A DNA stretch of 64,000 nt from Bacillota bacterium (GCA_023444095.1 JAEZRP010000043.1:62001-126000), one strand, 5' to 3'. Numbered from the stretch's first letter, positions 25,950-34,539 are shown. A program made the numbers and translations. Notes: generated from the sequence alone by a model not told the origin.

Positions 25950-26387
25950 CTATTCGATGGCGATCAGCCGCACGCTTTCCGCGTCCTTCTGTCGCGAGAG
26001 CTCGTCCACGAGCTGATCGATCGTCTCGGTGACGTTCTGAAGATCGATCGAAACCGTGACGGATGCCTTCCCGTTGATCGGCAGGCTCTGCGTGATGGTG
26101 AGAACGCTCGCGCCGCAGCCGGAGATGGCGCTCAGAACCTTCGAGAGCGCGCCCGGCTCGTGCGTCAAGAGCATCGAGAGCACGGCTTTTCGGCCTACGG
26201 CCAATTCCGTCGGCTCGAGAATCTTGTCCTTGTACTTGTAGTAGGTGCTGCGGGAAATGCCCGCCTGCTTCACGGCCTCGCTCACCTGCGCGCACTGACC
26301 GGATTCGATGAGCCTGCGCGCCGCGATCACCTTCAGAAAGAAGTCCGGGAGCGCGTTTTTCTCGACAATCAGATACCCCTTCAGCAT
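25950..26387 (-). CDS. pheB: PheB-type ACT-domain protein
   Basis: 145 residues. An N-terminal helix-turn-helix-like part (ARRLIESGQCAQVSEAVKQAGISRSTYYKYKD) precedes a C-terminal ACT domain (about 70-140, MLLTHEPGALSKVLSAISGCGASVLTITQ). This is the PheB/UPF0735 family, often next to homoserine dehydrogenase or pheA; here those partners are absent. It probably senses an amino acid and acts as a regulator. ATG 26387 follows GAGGTGG. It lies 11 bp after the Gx transporter gene and 13 bp before beta-mannosidase, in a tight run. Confidence 0.88.
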   Translation of the reverse strand: MLKGYLIVEKNALPDFFLKVIAARRLIESGQCAQVSEAVKQAGISRSTYYKYKDKILEPTELAVGRKAVLSMLLTHEPGALSKVLSAISGCGASVLTITQSLPINGKASVTVSIDLQNVTETIDQLVDELSRQKDAESVRLIAIE

Positions 26388-26398
26388 AATCCACCTCG

Positions 26399-26878
26399 TC
26401 AGCCGACCTTTTTGAGAATCGCGGACGCGAGAAATCCCACCGCCGCGCCCGTTAATACGCCCGCCACCGCGAGCGTGGGAAGATAGTACATGAGTCCCGG
26501 CGTGCGCGCGATGACGGCCGCCGCCAGAAGTTGGCCCATGTTGTGCGAAAGCCCGCCCACGGCGGAAATGCCAATGACCGAGAACTTGCGCGTCATCTTG
26601 AATAGCACCATCACGAGAAGCGCCAGAAAGCCGCCCGAGAGCGCGTACATCACCGCCGAGAGCGAGCCGAACAGGAAGTTCGAGAGAAGAACGCGCGCGG
26701 CAAGCACCCCCGCGGCCTTCTTCGGGCCGTAAAGCTCAAGCGCCAGGAGCGTCGCGACGTTCGCGAGTCCGAGCTTTACGCCCGGTACCGCGATGTCCGG
26801 GATCAAAAGATATTCGAGCCAGGCGACGACGAGTCCCGCCGCCGTAAGCATGGAGAGCCTTGTCAAATCCTTTTTCAT
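26399..26878 (-). CDS. Gx transporter family membrane protein (ECF S-component-like; HepS-I type)
   Basis: 159 residues and mostly hydrophobic, with about five helices. VPGVKLGLANVATLLALELYG and GGLSHNMGQLLAA are the diagnostic motifs of the 'Gx transporter' family, formerly annotated as heptaprenyl diphosphate synthase component I. It looks like an ECF-type S component; the substrate is unknown, although neighbours in many Firmicutes suggest a flavin or quinone link. ATG 26878 overlaps the NusG-II stop as TGATG. The apparent longer frame upstream is a read-back into the preceding gene. Confidence 0.87.
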   Translation of the reverse strand: MKKDLTRLSMLTAAGLVVAWLEYLLIPDIAVPGVKLGLANVATLLALELYGPKKAAGVLAARVLLSNFLFGSLSAVMYALSGGFLALLVMVLFKMTRKFSVIGISAVGGLSHNMGQLLAAAVIARTPGLMYYLPTLAVAGVLTGAAVGFLASAILKKVG

Positions 26879-27219
26879 CAGTCGAGCACCGCGTCGAGCG
26901 CGTCCTCGCCCGTGAGCACCACGGACACCCGGTTCGGCAGGCAGACGATAGATTCGCCCGCGAGATGGATCGCGCCCATATGGACGCAGGTCTGATCCCT
27001 GCAATCGGAGCTTTCGACACGCGCGGTTCCGCCCTCCACCGAGACGGTCACGCCGTTAATCTCGAACATGCCTCCCCCGTCGAGGGCACACTGCCAGACG
27101 AGCGCCCCGTCGGCGTAGACCTCAGCGAGCGCGGCCTGCTTCCCCGGCCGGGTCGCGAAAAACGCGACGACGCCCGCGAGCACGAGGACGAGGATCAGCA
27201 GAATGTCGTTTCGCTTCAT
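26878..27219 (-). CDS. NusG domain II-containing membrane-anchored protein
   Basis: 113 residues: an N-terminal membrane anchor (MKRNDILLILVLVLAGVVAF) followed by a small beta-barrel NusG_II domain with SSDCRDQTCVHMG and ESIVCLPNRVSVVL, in which three Cys are conserved. The pair NusG-II / Gx transporter beside apbE is a recurring Firmicute arrangement related to flavinylated or quinone electron transfer (inference). ATG 27219 follows GGAGG and is chosen over the longer in-frame start at 27258, which lies inside the promoter region. It is first gene of the minus-strand run to degV. Confidence 0.87.
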   Translation of the reverse strand: MKRNDILLILVLVLAGVVAFFATRPGKQAALAEVYADGALVWQCALDGGGMFEINGVTVSVEGGTARVESSDCRDQTCVHMGAIHLAGESIVCLPNRVSVVLTGEDALDAVLD

Positions 27220-27236
27220 GAAGAACCTCCTTCTCC

Positions 27237-27293
27237 ATTTTACAGCATTGTCGGTCATATTTCAATTGTATAATTTCCTCCATGTGGTATACT
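27237..27293. promoter_or_regulatory. divergent promoters for the nusG-II operon and apbE
   Basis: Minus strand: TTGAAA (27260-27265) and TAAAAT (27237-27242), 17-bp spacer, driving the NusG-II run. Plus strand: extended -10 TGGTATACT (27285-27293) with a weak TTGTAT 16 bp upstream, driving apbE. The two -35 regions are adjacent, so regulation could be shared. Confidence 0.6.
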
Positions 27294-27324
27294 GAAGGCA
27301 CAGATGCTTGAAAGGGGTTTCCAT

Positions 27325-28311
27325 TTGAGAAAGGCGATCGCGCTTCTGCTGATTTTTTCCCTTTCGTTCCTCGCGGGCTGCGGAAAACGGAACGCGGAAA
27401 GCGTCAAAAGGACGTACCTAGACCTCTTCGACACGGTGACTGCCGTCACGGTGTACGACGCGGACGAGGACGACGTATCCCAAATCGTCTCGGACACCTA
27501 CGCACGCCTCAACAGTGTGTTCGACGCCTACGCGCCGCACGAGGGGGTCAACGGGCTCTACCGGCTCAACGCCGCGGACGGCGAATGGGTCCCGGTCGAC
27601 GCGAACCTTCTGGATCTTCTTTTGCTTTGCCGCTCGTGGCGCGACATCTCCGGGGAACTCGACGTGACGCGCGGAGCGCTCTTCGAACTCTGGCGCGCGT
27701 TCCGGGAAGGCGAGCGGACGCTTCCCACGAGGGAGGAGCTTTCGGAGGCCCTTTCACACGGAGGCTGGGAAAACGTGGAGATCGACGAGGCGGGCTCCCG
27801 CGTGCGGCTTCTCGATCCCGCGATGCGCATCGACGTCGGGGCCGTGGCGAAGGGGTATTCCGCCGGGAAACTCGCCGAAGCGTTCGAGGCGGCGGGCTAT
27901 TCAAGTTACATCATCGACGCGGGCGGGAACGTGGTCTCGGGCGAGAGAGAGAAGCCGTTCGTGATCGGGATTACGAACCCGCGCGGGGAGGGACTGGTTT
28001 TGAAGCTGTCGATGGAGGACATGGCGGCGGTCTCGAGCGGGGACTACCAGAGGTACCGCGAGTACGAGGGCAAGAGGTACCATCACATCATCGACGTCGA
28101 GACGCTCTATCCCGCCGAATACGGTATCGCTCAGGTGACGGTGGTCGCCCCGGACTCAGCGGTCGCGGATTTTTTCTCGACGACAATCTTTCTCATGGAT
28201 TACGAAGCGGGACGCGCCTTCGCGGACGAGAACGGGCTTTCGGTCGTCTGGGTAATGGACGACGGAGAGCTCCGGACGACGGGCGGCGCCCGGGAGATGG
28301 TGGTGAATTGA
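27325..28311 (+). CDS. apbE: FAD:protein FMN transferase (lipoprotein)
   Basis: 328 residues from TTG 27325. The N-terminus is a lipoprotein signal (LRKAIALLLIFSLSFLAGC, lipobox LAGC). The ApbE fold shows FDTVTAVTVYDAD, then DVGAVAKGYSAGKLAEAF, IIDAGGNVVSG and the metal/FAD site region ending YHHIIDVETLYPAEYGIAQVTVVA. It attaches FMN covalently to Thr/Ser of exported flavoproteins on the outer membrane face. I prefer the TTG with AAAGGGG upstream: ATG 27304 lies about 10 bp after the -10 box and has no ribosome site. It is followed directly by the LCP gene, and the divergent NusG-II/Gx pair supports a redox role. Confidence 0.92.
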   Translation: MRKAIALLLIFSLSFLAGCGKRNAESVKRTYLDLFDTVTAVTVYDADEDDVSQIVSDTYARLNSVFDAYAPHEGVNGLYRLNAADGEWVPVDANLLDLLLLCRSWRDISGELDVTRGALFELWRAFREGERTLPTREELSEALSHGGWENVEIDEAGSRVRLLDPAMRIDVGAVAKGYSAGKLAEAFEAAGYSSYIIDAGGNVVSGEREKPFVIGITNPRGEGLVLKLSMEDMAAVSSGDYQRYREYEGKRYHHIIDVETLYPAEYGIAQVTVVAPDSAVADFFSTTIFLMDYEAGRAFADENGLSVVWVMDDGELRTTGGAREMVVN

Positions 28312-29316
28312 GTGTACTTTGAAGAAGGCCGCAAGCCCAGGAAGCGCGGGCGCAGGCGGCGCGGATGCCTCGGCTCTGTGATCGGATTTTTCCTGAAGCT
28401 CGTTCTGTTCGCGCTGCTTCTCGCGCTCGTCGCGGGGGCGATCCTCTACGCGCTGCCCGTCGGACTTTTCATGATCGAGCCGGAGTCGGATCTTTCCCCC
28501 GCGGACGACCTGCCCTCGAGCCACATCAACGTGCTCATACTGGGGGTCGACAAGCTCTCGGACGGGACACAGCGCTCGGACACCATCATCGTCGCGACCG
28601 TCGGCTACGATGCGTTCAAGATTACGTCGATCATGCGCGACACGGAAGTGAACATCCCCGGCCACGGTCGGCAGAAGGTGAACGCGGCCTATGCGCACGG
28701 CGGAGCGGAGCTGACCATGCGCACGCTCAACGAGAACTTCGGCCTCAACCTCACAAAGTACGTGGTTGTCGACTTTACGACGCTCGCGGACCTCGTCAAC
28801 GCCATCGGGGGCGTGGACATCGCCATCACCGAGGCCGAACAGGTGGAGATCAACAAGAACATCTACAACGCCCGGAAGCTGTTCAAGAGCGCCGGCTACA
28901 CCGCCCAGGACACGAGCGCGGTCGACCTCGACTTCTCAAACGCCGACGGGGACGGCTACGTCATGGCGCACCTCGACGGCATTCAGGCGCTCGGTTACGC
29001 GCGCATCCGGCACATCGACTCGGACATCACGCGCACCTTCCGCCAGAGAAAGCTCATGAACGCCGCGCTCGCGCAGTTCAAGGGCCAATGGTACAACCCC
29101 CTCGCGCTCTACCGACTCGGAGACGCCGCGCTCTCCAAGGTGGACACCAACATGAACGTTTTTGAGCTTCTCTCCATCGGCATGAAGGCCGCCGTCCGCC
29201 CCGAGGCCGAACAGCTCCGCCTGCCCGTCGACGGCTCCTACAACGACAACGGCTCCTCCCTCGCCGACGTCAACTTCGAGAGGAATCGCAACGCGTTCCT
29301 GGAATTCGCGTATTGA
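28312..29316 (+). CDS. LytR-CpsA-Psr (LCP) family wall-polymer transferase
   Basis: 334 residues from GTG 28312, which begins right after the apbE stop. A very basic cytoplasmic head (KPRKRGRRRRG) and one membrane segment (about 20-45) precede the LCP domain (about 65-250), with ILGVDKLSDGTQRSDTIIVATVG, ITSIMRDTEV, KVNAAYAHGG, DFTTLADLVNAIGGVDI and GYARIRHIDSDITRTFRQR. These supply the conserved Asp/Arg residues that hold the lipid pyrophosphate. LCP proteins link teichoic acids or capsules to peptidoglycan. It is probably co-transcribed with apbE. The linked polymer is unknown. Confidence 0.92.
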   Translation: MYFEEGRKPRKRGRRRRGCLGSVIGFFLKLVLFALLLALVAGAILYALPVGLFMIEPESDLSPADDLPSSHINVLILGVDKLSDGTQRSDTIIVATVGYDAFKITSIMRDTEVNIPGHGRQKVNAAYAHGGAELTMRTLNENFGLNLTKYVVVDFTTLADLVNAIGGVDIAITEAEQVEINKNIYNARKLFKSAGYTAQDTSAVDLDFSNADGDGYVMAHLDGIQALGYARIRHIDSDITRTFRQRKLMNAALAQFKGQWYNPLALYRLGDAALSKVDTNMNVFELLSIGMKAAVRPEAEQLRLPVDGSYNDNGSSLADVNFERNRNAFLEFAY

Positions 29317-29400
29317 GGCGGGACGAGGGGAAGCGCCGGGGCTCCAAAGGCCCCGCCAAGGGGCCCGCGCCCCTTTGGAATCCCCGGAATGGAGCGCGCG
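29317..29400. repeat. composite repeat element, single end only (copy 4)
   Basis: Only the left-end module is present: GGGGCTCCAAAGGCCCC and CCAAGGGGC-ccgc-GCCCCTTTGG followed by GAATCCCCGGAATGG. It separates the LCP gene from the glnS promoter. Confidence 0.6.
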
Positions 29401-29441
29401 TCAAGCTTTACCCGAATTTGCTGTTCTTTCCTTCATTTAGG

Positions 29442-29450
29442 TGCTATAAT
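29442..29450 (+). promoter_or_regulatory. glnS promoter (extended -10)
   Basis: TGCTATAAT: a TGn-extended TATAAT (29445-29450), 30 bp before the glnS ATG. No convincing -35 at 16-18 bp. Confidence 0.5.
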
Positions 29451-29480
29451 CCCGGAAATGAATCAAAGGAGGTCGCGCAT

Positions 29481-31196
29481 ATGTCCGAGGAACGGCGCGC
29501 CGCAAACTTTATCGAGGAATTCGTCGAGGAAGATCTCGCCGGCGGGCGATACGACCACGTGCGCACCCGCTTTCCGCCCGAGCCGAACGGCTTTCTGCAC
29601 ATCGGGCACGCGAAGGCGCTGTGCATCGACTTCGGCATTGCCCAGAAGTACGGCGGCAAGTGCAACCTGCGTTTCGACGACACCAACCCCTCCAAGGAGG
29701 ACGCGGTGTTCGTCGAGAACATCGAGAAGGACATCCGCTGGCTCGGCTTCGAGTGGGACGAGCTGCACTTCGCGTCCGATTTCTTCGAGCGCCTCTTTGA
29801 GATCGCGTGCGGCCTCATCGAAAAGGGCGTCGCGTACGTCGACGACCAGTCGCCGGACGAAATGCGCAAAAGCCGCGGAACCCTCACGCAGCCGGGCGTA
29901 AACAGCCCCTACCGCGACCGTCCCATATCGGAGAACCTCGATCTGTTCCGCCGGATGCGCGCGGGCGAGTTCCCGGCGGGAAGCCGCGTTCTGCGCGCCA
30001 AGATCGACATGGCCTCGCCCAACGTACTGATGCGCGACCCGACCATCTACCGGATCATGCACATCCATCACCACCGCACCGGCGGCGAATGGTGCATCTA
30101 TCCCATGTACGACTTCCAGCATCCCCTGCAGGACGCCATCGAGGGGATCACGCATTCCCTGTGTTCCCTCGAGTACGAGATACACAGACCGCTGTACAAC
30201 TGGGTCGTCGAGCAGGCGGGCTTCACGAAGCAGCCGCCGCGCCAGATCGAGTTCGCGCGGCTCAACATCGAGCGCACCGTCATGTCCAAGCGCCACCTGA
30301 GAAAGCTCGTTGAGTCGGGCTATGTCTCCGGTTGGGACGATCCGCGCATGCCGACCCTCGCCGCCATGCGCAGGCGCGGCTATTCCGCCGCCGCCATTCG
30401 GGACTTCCTGGCGCGCGTAGGCGTCGCCAAGGCGGATTCGACCGTCGAGGGCGGGCTTCTTGAACACTGCGTCCGCGAAGCGCTGGGAGACACGGCCGCG
30501 CGCACCATGGCAGTCCTCAATCCCCTGAAAGTTACCTTTGAAAACTGGCCGGCGGGCAAGGTCGACGAGCTCGAGGTCGAGAACCACCCCGACCATCCCG
30601 AAATGGGCACGCGGATCGTCCATTTCACCGGCGCCTGCTACATCGAGCGCGAGGATTTCATGGAGGAGCCCGTCGCGAAGTTCTTCCGTCTCGCGCCCGG
30701 GAAGGAGGTGCGCCTCAAGGGGGCGTACATCGTGAAGTGCGAGCGGTTCGTGAAGGACGAAAAAGGCGAGGTCACGGAAGTCGTCTGCTCGGTGGATCTT
30801 TCGAGCCGCTCCGGCTCCGAGGGCGCAAACCGCAAGGTCAAGGGAACGCTCCATTGGCTGAGCGACATGGACGCCTTCTCCTGCGAATTCCGGCTCTACG
30901 AGCCAATCCTGCTTGAGCACGACGCCGATGCGGCGGCCGAGGCCGTCGAGACCGAGGAGGGCGGCGAGGTCCAGGAAGTGGCGCCCGCCGCGGACTTCAT
31001 GGCGCGCGTCAACCCCAACTCGCTCACAGTCGTCAGGGGCTTCTGCGAGCCCTTCGCCGCCGAGGCTCCCGTCGGATGCGTCTACCAGTTCCTGCGCATG
31101 GGCTATTTCTGCAAGGACCCCGCGTCCACCCCCGACGCGCCCGTCTTCAACCGCACGGTGCCGCTTAAGGACAGCTGGGCGAAGGCGCAGAAGTAA
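29481..31196 (+). CDS. glnS: glutaminyl-tRNA synthetase
   Basis: 571 residues from ATG 29481 (AAAGGAGG upstream). Class Ib synthetase: RFPPEPNGFLHIGHAKAL contains the HIGH motif, NIERTVMSKRHLRKLV the KMSK-like loop, and the C-terminal half shows the two anticodon-binding beta barrels. The 'FDDTNPSKED' stretch is typical of GlnRS rather than GluRS. It charges tRNA-Gln directly, so this organism need not rely wholly on the GatCAB transamidation route used by many Firmicutes. No T-box is seen in its short leader. Confidence 0.95.
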   Translation: MSEERRAANFIEEFVEEDLAGGRYDHVRTRFPPEPNGFLHIGHAKALCIDFGIAQKYGGKCNLRFDDTNPSKEDAVFVENIEKDIRWLGFEWDELHFASDFFERLFEIACGLIEKGVAYVDDQSPDEMRKSRGTLTQPGVNSPYRDRPISENLDLFRRMRAGEFPAGSRVLRAKIDMASPNVLMRDPTIYRIMHIHHHRTGGEWCIYPMYDFQHPLQDAIEGITHSLCSLEYEIHRPLYNWVVEQAGFTKQPPRQIEFARLNIERTVMSKRHLRKLVESGYVSGWDDPRMPTLAAMRRRGYSAAAIRDFLARVGVAKADSTVEGGLLEHCVREALGDTAARTMAVLNPLKVTFENWPAGKVDELEVENHPDHPEMGTRIVHFTGACYIEREDFMEEPVAKFFRLAPGKEVRLKGAYIVKCERFVKDEKGEVTEVVCSVDLSSRSGSEGANRKVKGTLHWLSDMDAFSCEFRLYEPILLEHDADAAAEAVETEEGGEVQEVAPAADFMARVNPNSLTVVRGFCEPFAAEAPVGCVYQFLRMGYFCKDPASTPDAPVFNRTVPLKDSWAKAQK

Positions 31197-31490
31197 GGCG
31201 GGAAGAGGAGAACGCCGAGGGCGTGCCCTCGGACTCCCGCCAAAGGGCTGACGCCCTTTGGAATCCCATGCAAGGTGGAAATATCCATTTTGTTTGTCGG
31301 CGGCTCGAGGTCCAAACCTCGAACCGCCGAGTTTATTTTGGGGAGACAAACACAAATTCGGCCGACCGGGGCTGAGCCTACGGTCGGCCGACGGACAAAA
31401 CAGATCCTTTTCACCATCAGCAAGGGATTTTCAAGGGCGTCAGCCCTTGAACGGGGTCTGGGGCGGTGCCCCTGCGTTCCCCCTGCGCCC
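31197..31490. repeat. composite intergenic repeat element, copy 5 (most complete)
   Basis: This 294-bp element fills the gap between convergent glnS and lacZ. The left end has CCGAGGGCGTGCCCTCGG (about 31219-31237), then CCAAAGGGC-tgac-GCCCTTTGG (31241-31262) and AATCCCATG. Inner hairpin B has CGGCGGCTCGAGG/CCTCGAACCGCCG and then GAGTTTATTTT (about 31299-31340). Inner hairpin C has TCGGCCGACC/GGTCGGCCGA followed by CGGACAAAA (about 31357-31400). The right end has TTCAAGGGC-gtca-GCCCTTGAA (31429-31450) and CTGGGGCGGTGCCCCTG. Left and right ends are reverse complements of each other over about 60 bp with mismatches. Confidence 0.7.
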
Positions 31491-34463
31491 CTACTCCAGC
31501 GCCACCCGCAGCGCGTGCGCCCCCGCGCGCAGGTCGGCGCGGTCGACGGCGGTACTCCAGGCCATGTCGCCGCCGATGGGCGCGTGATACGCGTCGATGT
31601 GCGCGGTGATCTCCGCGCGCGCCGGGAGCTCGTGGGTGTGGAGCGCGGCTTTGAGGTCGTCGGTCGTGTGGCGGCCCGCATCGAAGTGGAACGGGGTTTC
31701 GGCGCGGATCGTAAGCACAGCATCCGAGGACCTGAACGCGAGGAAACGCGCCCGCTCGCGGCCGCCGTTTTCCGAGGGCGGGGCGTAATCGAAGCCGAGC
31801 GCGTCGACGGCCGCCTCGTAACGGCCGAAGCGCGGGGCGATCATGCGGTCGGCGTAATTCTCCATGGGGCCGTAACCGAGGTACTCCACCCGGTCGAAGC
31901 ATCCCGGGATCGTGAGCTCGAGCCCGAGGCGCGGGAGCATGACGTCTTCCGCGGCGTTCGCGTCGAGCGCAAACAGCAGCGCGCCGCCGCGCACCGTCCA
32001 TGTAAGTTCCCCGCGCAGTTTTTCGTCGGCGTAAAACGCGAACCGGAGCGCGATTTCGCCCTCCCCGCGCAGGATCCGGGCGGGTTCATGGCTGATTCGA
32101 AGCGCGCGCGCCTCATCCGTCTGCTTGCGCCAGCCCCAGCCCTCCCGGGCGTCGAGGCCGGTGTACGGGCGGTCGAGCGTAATTCTGCTGTTTTCGACGC
32201 GGTTGACGCCGCCCTTTTCGAATTTCAGGAGCGCCCCGTCCGCCTTCGCGATCTCGGCACGGAGATCCCCGGATATGAGGACGAAGCGGTCCGATTCCTC
32301 GGTGAGCGCCGGGACGTTCCATGGCCGGTCCTCGAACGCGGGCAGCGGCACATCGAGCGGGAACTGCCTGCGCGCGACCTCCACGCCCGTCGATTTGCGC
32401 GTGACGGTGAACTCGAGGTACGCAGCATTCCTCCCCGAAAGATCAACGGTCGCGGTCTCCCCGGGCTTCAGATCGGGCATGCCGAGCGCGGTCTGCTCCA
32501 TGATGTTCCCGGCCCCGTCGAGCGCGGTGAGCGCGAGGGCGAATTCCGACGAATGGGTCGCGAGCGTGCGGTTCGTGACGGTGAAATGCCCGCGCAGGCG
32601 CGCGGCGAACCACGCGTTGTCGGCGTGCGGCGGGTCGATGAGGATCGGCGCGTACGCCTCGCGCACCTCGAAGGCCACCGGCTTCCATACAAGGTCCGCG
32701 CGCACGAGGCCGTTGTTCGTCATATACGGCGGCTCGTTGGGTTCGATGAACGGCTCGCCGAAATCGCCGCCGTGTGCGAAATATTCCGCGCCGTCAGGAG
32801 TCCTTCCCAGGAGCGCCTTGTCCTGCCAGTCCCACACGAAGCCGCCCTGAAAGCGCTCGTAGCGGCGGGTGAGCTCGATAAACTTCTTCATACCGCCGCC
32901 GGTGTTTCGGATCTGGTAGAGGTACTCGACGAGGATCACGGGCCGGTCGTCGCGCGGATCGGTCAGCATGGAGAGAATCTGCTTCTCGGTCGCGTACATG
33001 GATCCGCGCACGTCCGAGATGCTCTTTCCGGGGTTGCCCGCCTCGTACTGGCAGATGCGCGTGGGGTCGTACTCCTTGCAGAAGCCGTACATCGCCGCGT
33101 GGCCAGGACCATAGCCGGACTCGTTGCCCAGCGACCAGCCGTAGATGGAGGCGTGGTTCTTGTGCTGGACGACCATGCGCTGGGCGCGCTCGACATACTG
33201 CGGCGCGTACTCCGGATCGTGCGAAATCTGACCCGCGACGCCGTGCGTCTCGAGGTCGCACTCGCACAGCACGAGAAGCCCCATCTCGTCGCACAGTTCG
33301 TACCAGCGGGAACTGTCGGGATAGTGGCAGGTTCGCACGGCGTTGATGTTCATGCGCTTCATGCTCTCGATTTCCTCGATCATGTGAGCGGCCGGGACCG
33401 CGCGGCCGTGCTTCCACGCGTGCTCGTGGCGGTTGACGCCAAAGACGAGCATGCGCTGCCCGTTCAGGAGCAGAATGCCGTCCTCGACGTCCACGCGCTT
33501 GAACCCGAAGCGGCACGCGTCCTCGTCGAGCACCGCGCCATCCCCGTCAAGGAGGGTGAACTCGACCGCATAGAGCGCCGGATTCTCGGGCGACCAGCGC
33601 GCGACCTTCGGAAGCGGGATGGCGATGCGGGCGGTATTCGCGGTCGGGACGCTCGTCTGCGTGTAGATTGCGTGCGAGCTGACGGGCGCTTCCGCCTCCG
33701 AGGCGATTTCGCCCTCCGGGGAGAGAATGCGCGCGCGCACCCGGAACTTGGAGAAGCCCGCAACCCGCGAGATCTTCACGTCGGCTAAAAACACGCCCGA
33801 TTCCAGATGGCGGTCGGGGATCGCCTTGATCTGGTAGTCCTCCATGCGTGCGCGGGGCGCGAGGATGAGCGCCGCGTCGCGGTGGATGCCGCAGAGATAC
33901 CAGTAGTCCTGATCCTCGAGGTAGCTGCTGGTCGCGTAGGTGAACACCCGTAGGGCCAGGAGGTTTTCGCCGGGCCGGGCGAACTGGGTCACGTCGAACT
34001 CGGAGGAGAGCTTGCTGTCCTCGGCGTAGCCGACGAACGCGCCGTTCATGTAGACCTCGTAGGCCGTCTCCACGCCGTCGAAGCGGAGGATGAGGTCATC
34101 GTCCGTCGCCGGGACCTCAAACCGCAGGCGGTAGCAGCCAGTGGGATTCGCCTCCGGCACGCGGAACGGATCGGGGCGATTGTCCAGGCCGCACTCGCCG
34201 TCCAAGGGCCACGGGTAGGCGTAGTTCGTATAGATGGGCTTCCCGAAGCCCTGCGTCTGCCAGTTGCCCGGCACGGCGATCGGCCGGTAGCCGGATTCGT
34301 CGAGATCGGGCGCATAAAAGTCGCCGCAATCCTCGGGCCGTTCGAACAGCCGGAACAGCCACTCCCCGTTCAGGTCGATCGTTCGGGACCGTGAGAAGCG
34401 CCGCGCCCGTGCGGGCAGGCGATTGACCGCCGTCACCTTCGGATCAAGATAAAAGTCACGCAT
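31491..34463 (-). CDS. GH2 beta-galactosidase (LacZ type) with altered nucleophile motif
   Basis: 990 residues with the five-domain LacZ plan: a jelly roll, two beta-sandwich domains around the TIM barrel, and a C-terminal beta-supersandwich. FGVNRHEHAWKHGRAV and MKRMNINAVRTCHYPD are classical. The acid/base Glu448 lies in GWSLGNESGYGPGH. The nucleophile Glu513 is kept, but its context reads VEYLYQIRNTGGG instead of EYAHAMGNS, so the conserved His after the nucleophile is lost. Specificity may therefore differ from lactose. There is no signal peptide. ATG 34463 with GGGGGA upstream is used; a start at 34484 is also in frame. It lies downstream of the sugar ABC genes with its own promoter. Confidence 0.9.
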   Translation of the reverse strand: MRDFYLDPKVTAVNRLPARARRFSRSRTIDLNGEWLFRLFERPEDCGDFYAPDLDESGYRPIAVPGNWQTQGFGKPIYTNYAYPWPLDGECGLDNRPDPFRVPEANPTGCYRLRFEVPATDDDLILRFDGVETAYEVYMNGAFVGYAEDSKLSSEFDVTQFARPGENLLALRVFTYATSSYLEDQDYWYLCGIHRDAALILAPRARMEDYQIKAIPDRHLESGVFLADVKISRVAGFSKFRVRARILSPEGEIASEAEAPVSSHAIYTQTSVPTANTARIAIPLPKVARWSPENPALYAVEFTLLDGDGAVLDEDACRFGFKRVDVEDGILLLNGQRMLVFGVNRHEHAWKHGRAVPAAHMIEEIESMKRMNINAVRTCHYPDSSRWYELCDEMGLLVLCECDLETHGVAGQISHDPEYAPQYVERAQRMVVQHKNHASIYGWSLGNESGYGPGHAAMYGFCKEYDPTRICQYEAGNPGKSISDVRGSMYATEKQILSMLTDPRDDRPVILVEYLYQIRNTGGGMKKFIELTRRYERFQGGFVWDWQDKALLGRTPDGAEYFAHGGDFGEPFIEPNEPPYMTNNGLVRADLVWKPVAFEVREAYAPILIDPPHADNAWFAARLRGHFTVTNRTLATHSSEFALALTALDGAGNIMEQTALGMPDLKPGETATVDLSGRNAAYLEFTVTRKSTGVEVARRQFPLDVPLPAFEDRPWNVPALTEESDRFVLISGDLRAEIAKADGALLKFEKGGVNRVENSRITLDRPYTGLDAREGWGWRKQTDEARALRISHEPARILRGEGEIALRFAFYADEKLRGELTWTVRGGALLFALDANAAEDVMLPRLGLELTIPGCFDRVEYLGYGPMENYADRMIAPRFGRYEAAVDALGFDYAPPSENGGRERARFLAFRSSDAVLTIRAETPFHFDAGRHTTDDLKAALHTHELPARAEITAHIDAYHAPIGGDMAWSTAVDRADLRAGAHALRVALE

Positions 34464-34498
34464 GAATATCCCCCATTCCCACAACCGTATGTGCCCTG

Positions 34499-34539
34499 AT
34501 TATAGCATAGCCGCAGCACCGAATCAACGTGCTGCGGCT
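34499..34539 (-). promoter_or_regulatory. lacZ-type promoter with 11-bp operator dyad
   Basis: On the minus strand TTGATT (34522-34527) and TATAAT (34499-34504) are 17 bp apart. A perfect inverted repeat AGCCGCAGCAC (34509-34519) / GTGCTGCGGCT (34529-34539), gap 9 bp, straddles the -35 box, which lies in its loop. No T-run follows, so an operator is more likely than a terminator of the upstream ABC operon. Confidence 0.7.

Noticed and set aside
30900..30990. Acidic Ala/Glu stretch in GlnRS taken as a frameshift
   Set aside because: The frame stays open and flanking motifs align in phase; it looks like a normal surface-loop insertion.
31275..33788. 837-codon plus-strand frame opposite the lacZ-type gene
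   Set aside because: Antisense shadow of a well-supported GH2 gene; no domain, low-complexity RAVE-type composition.
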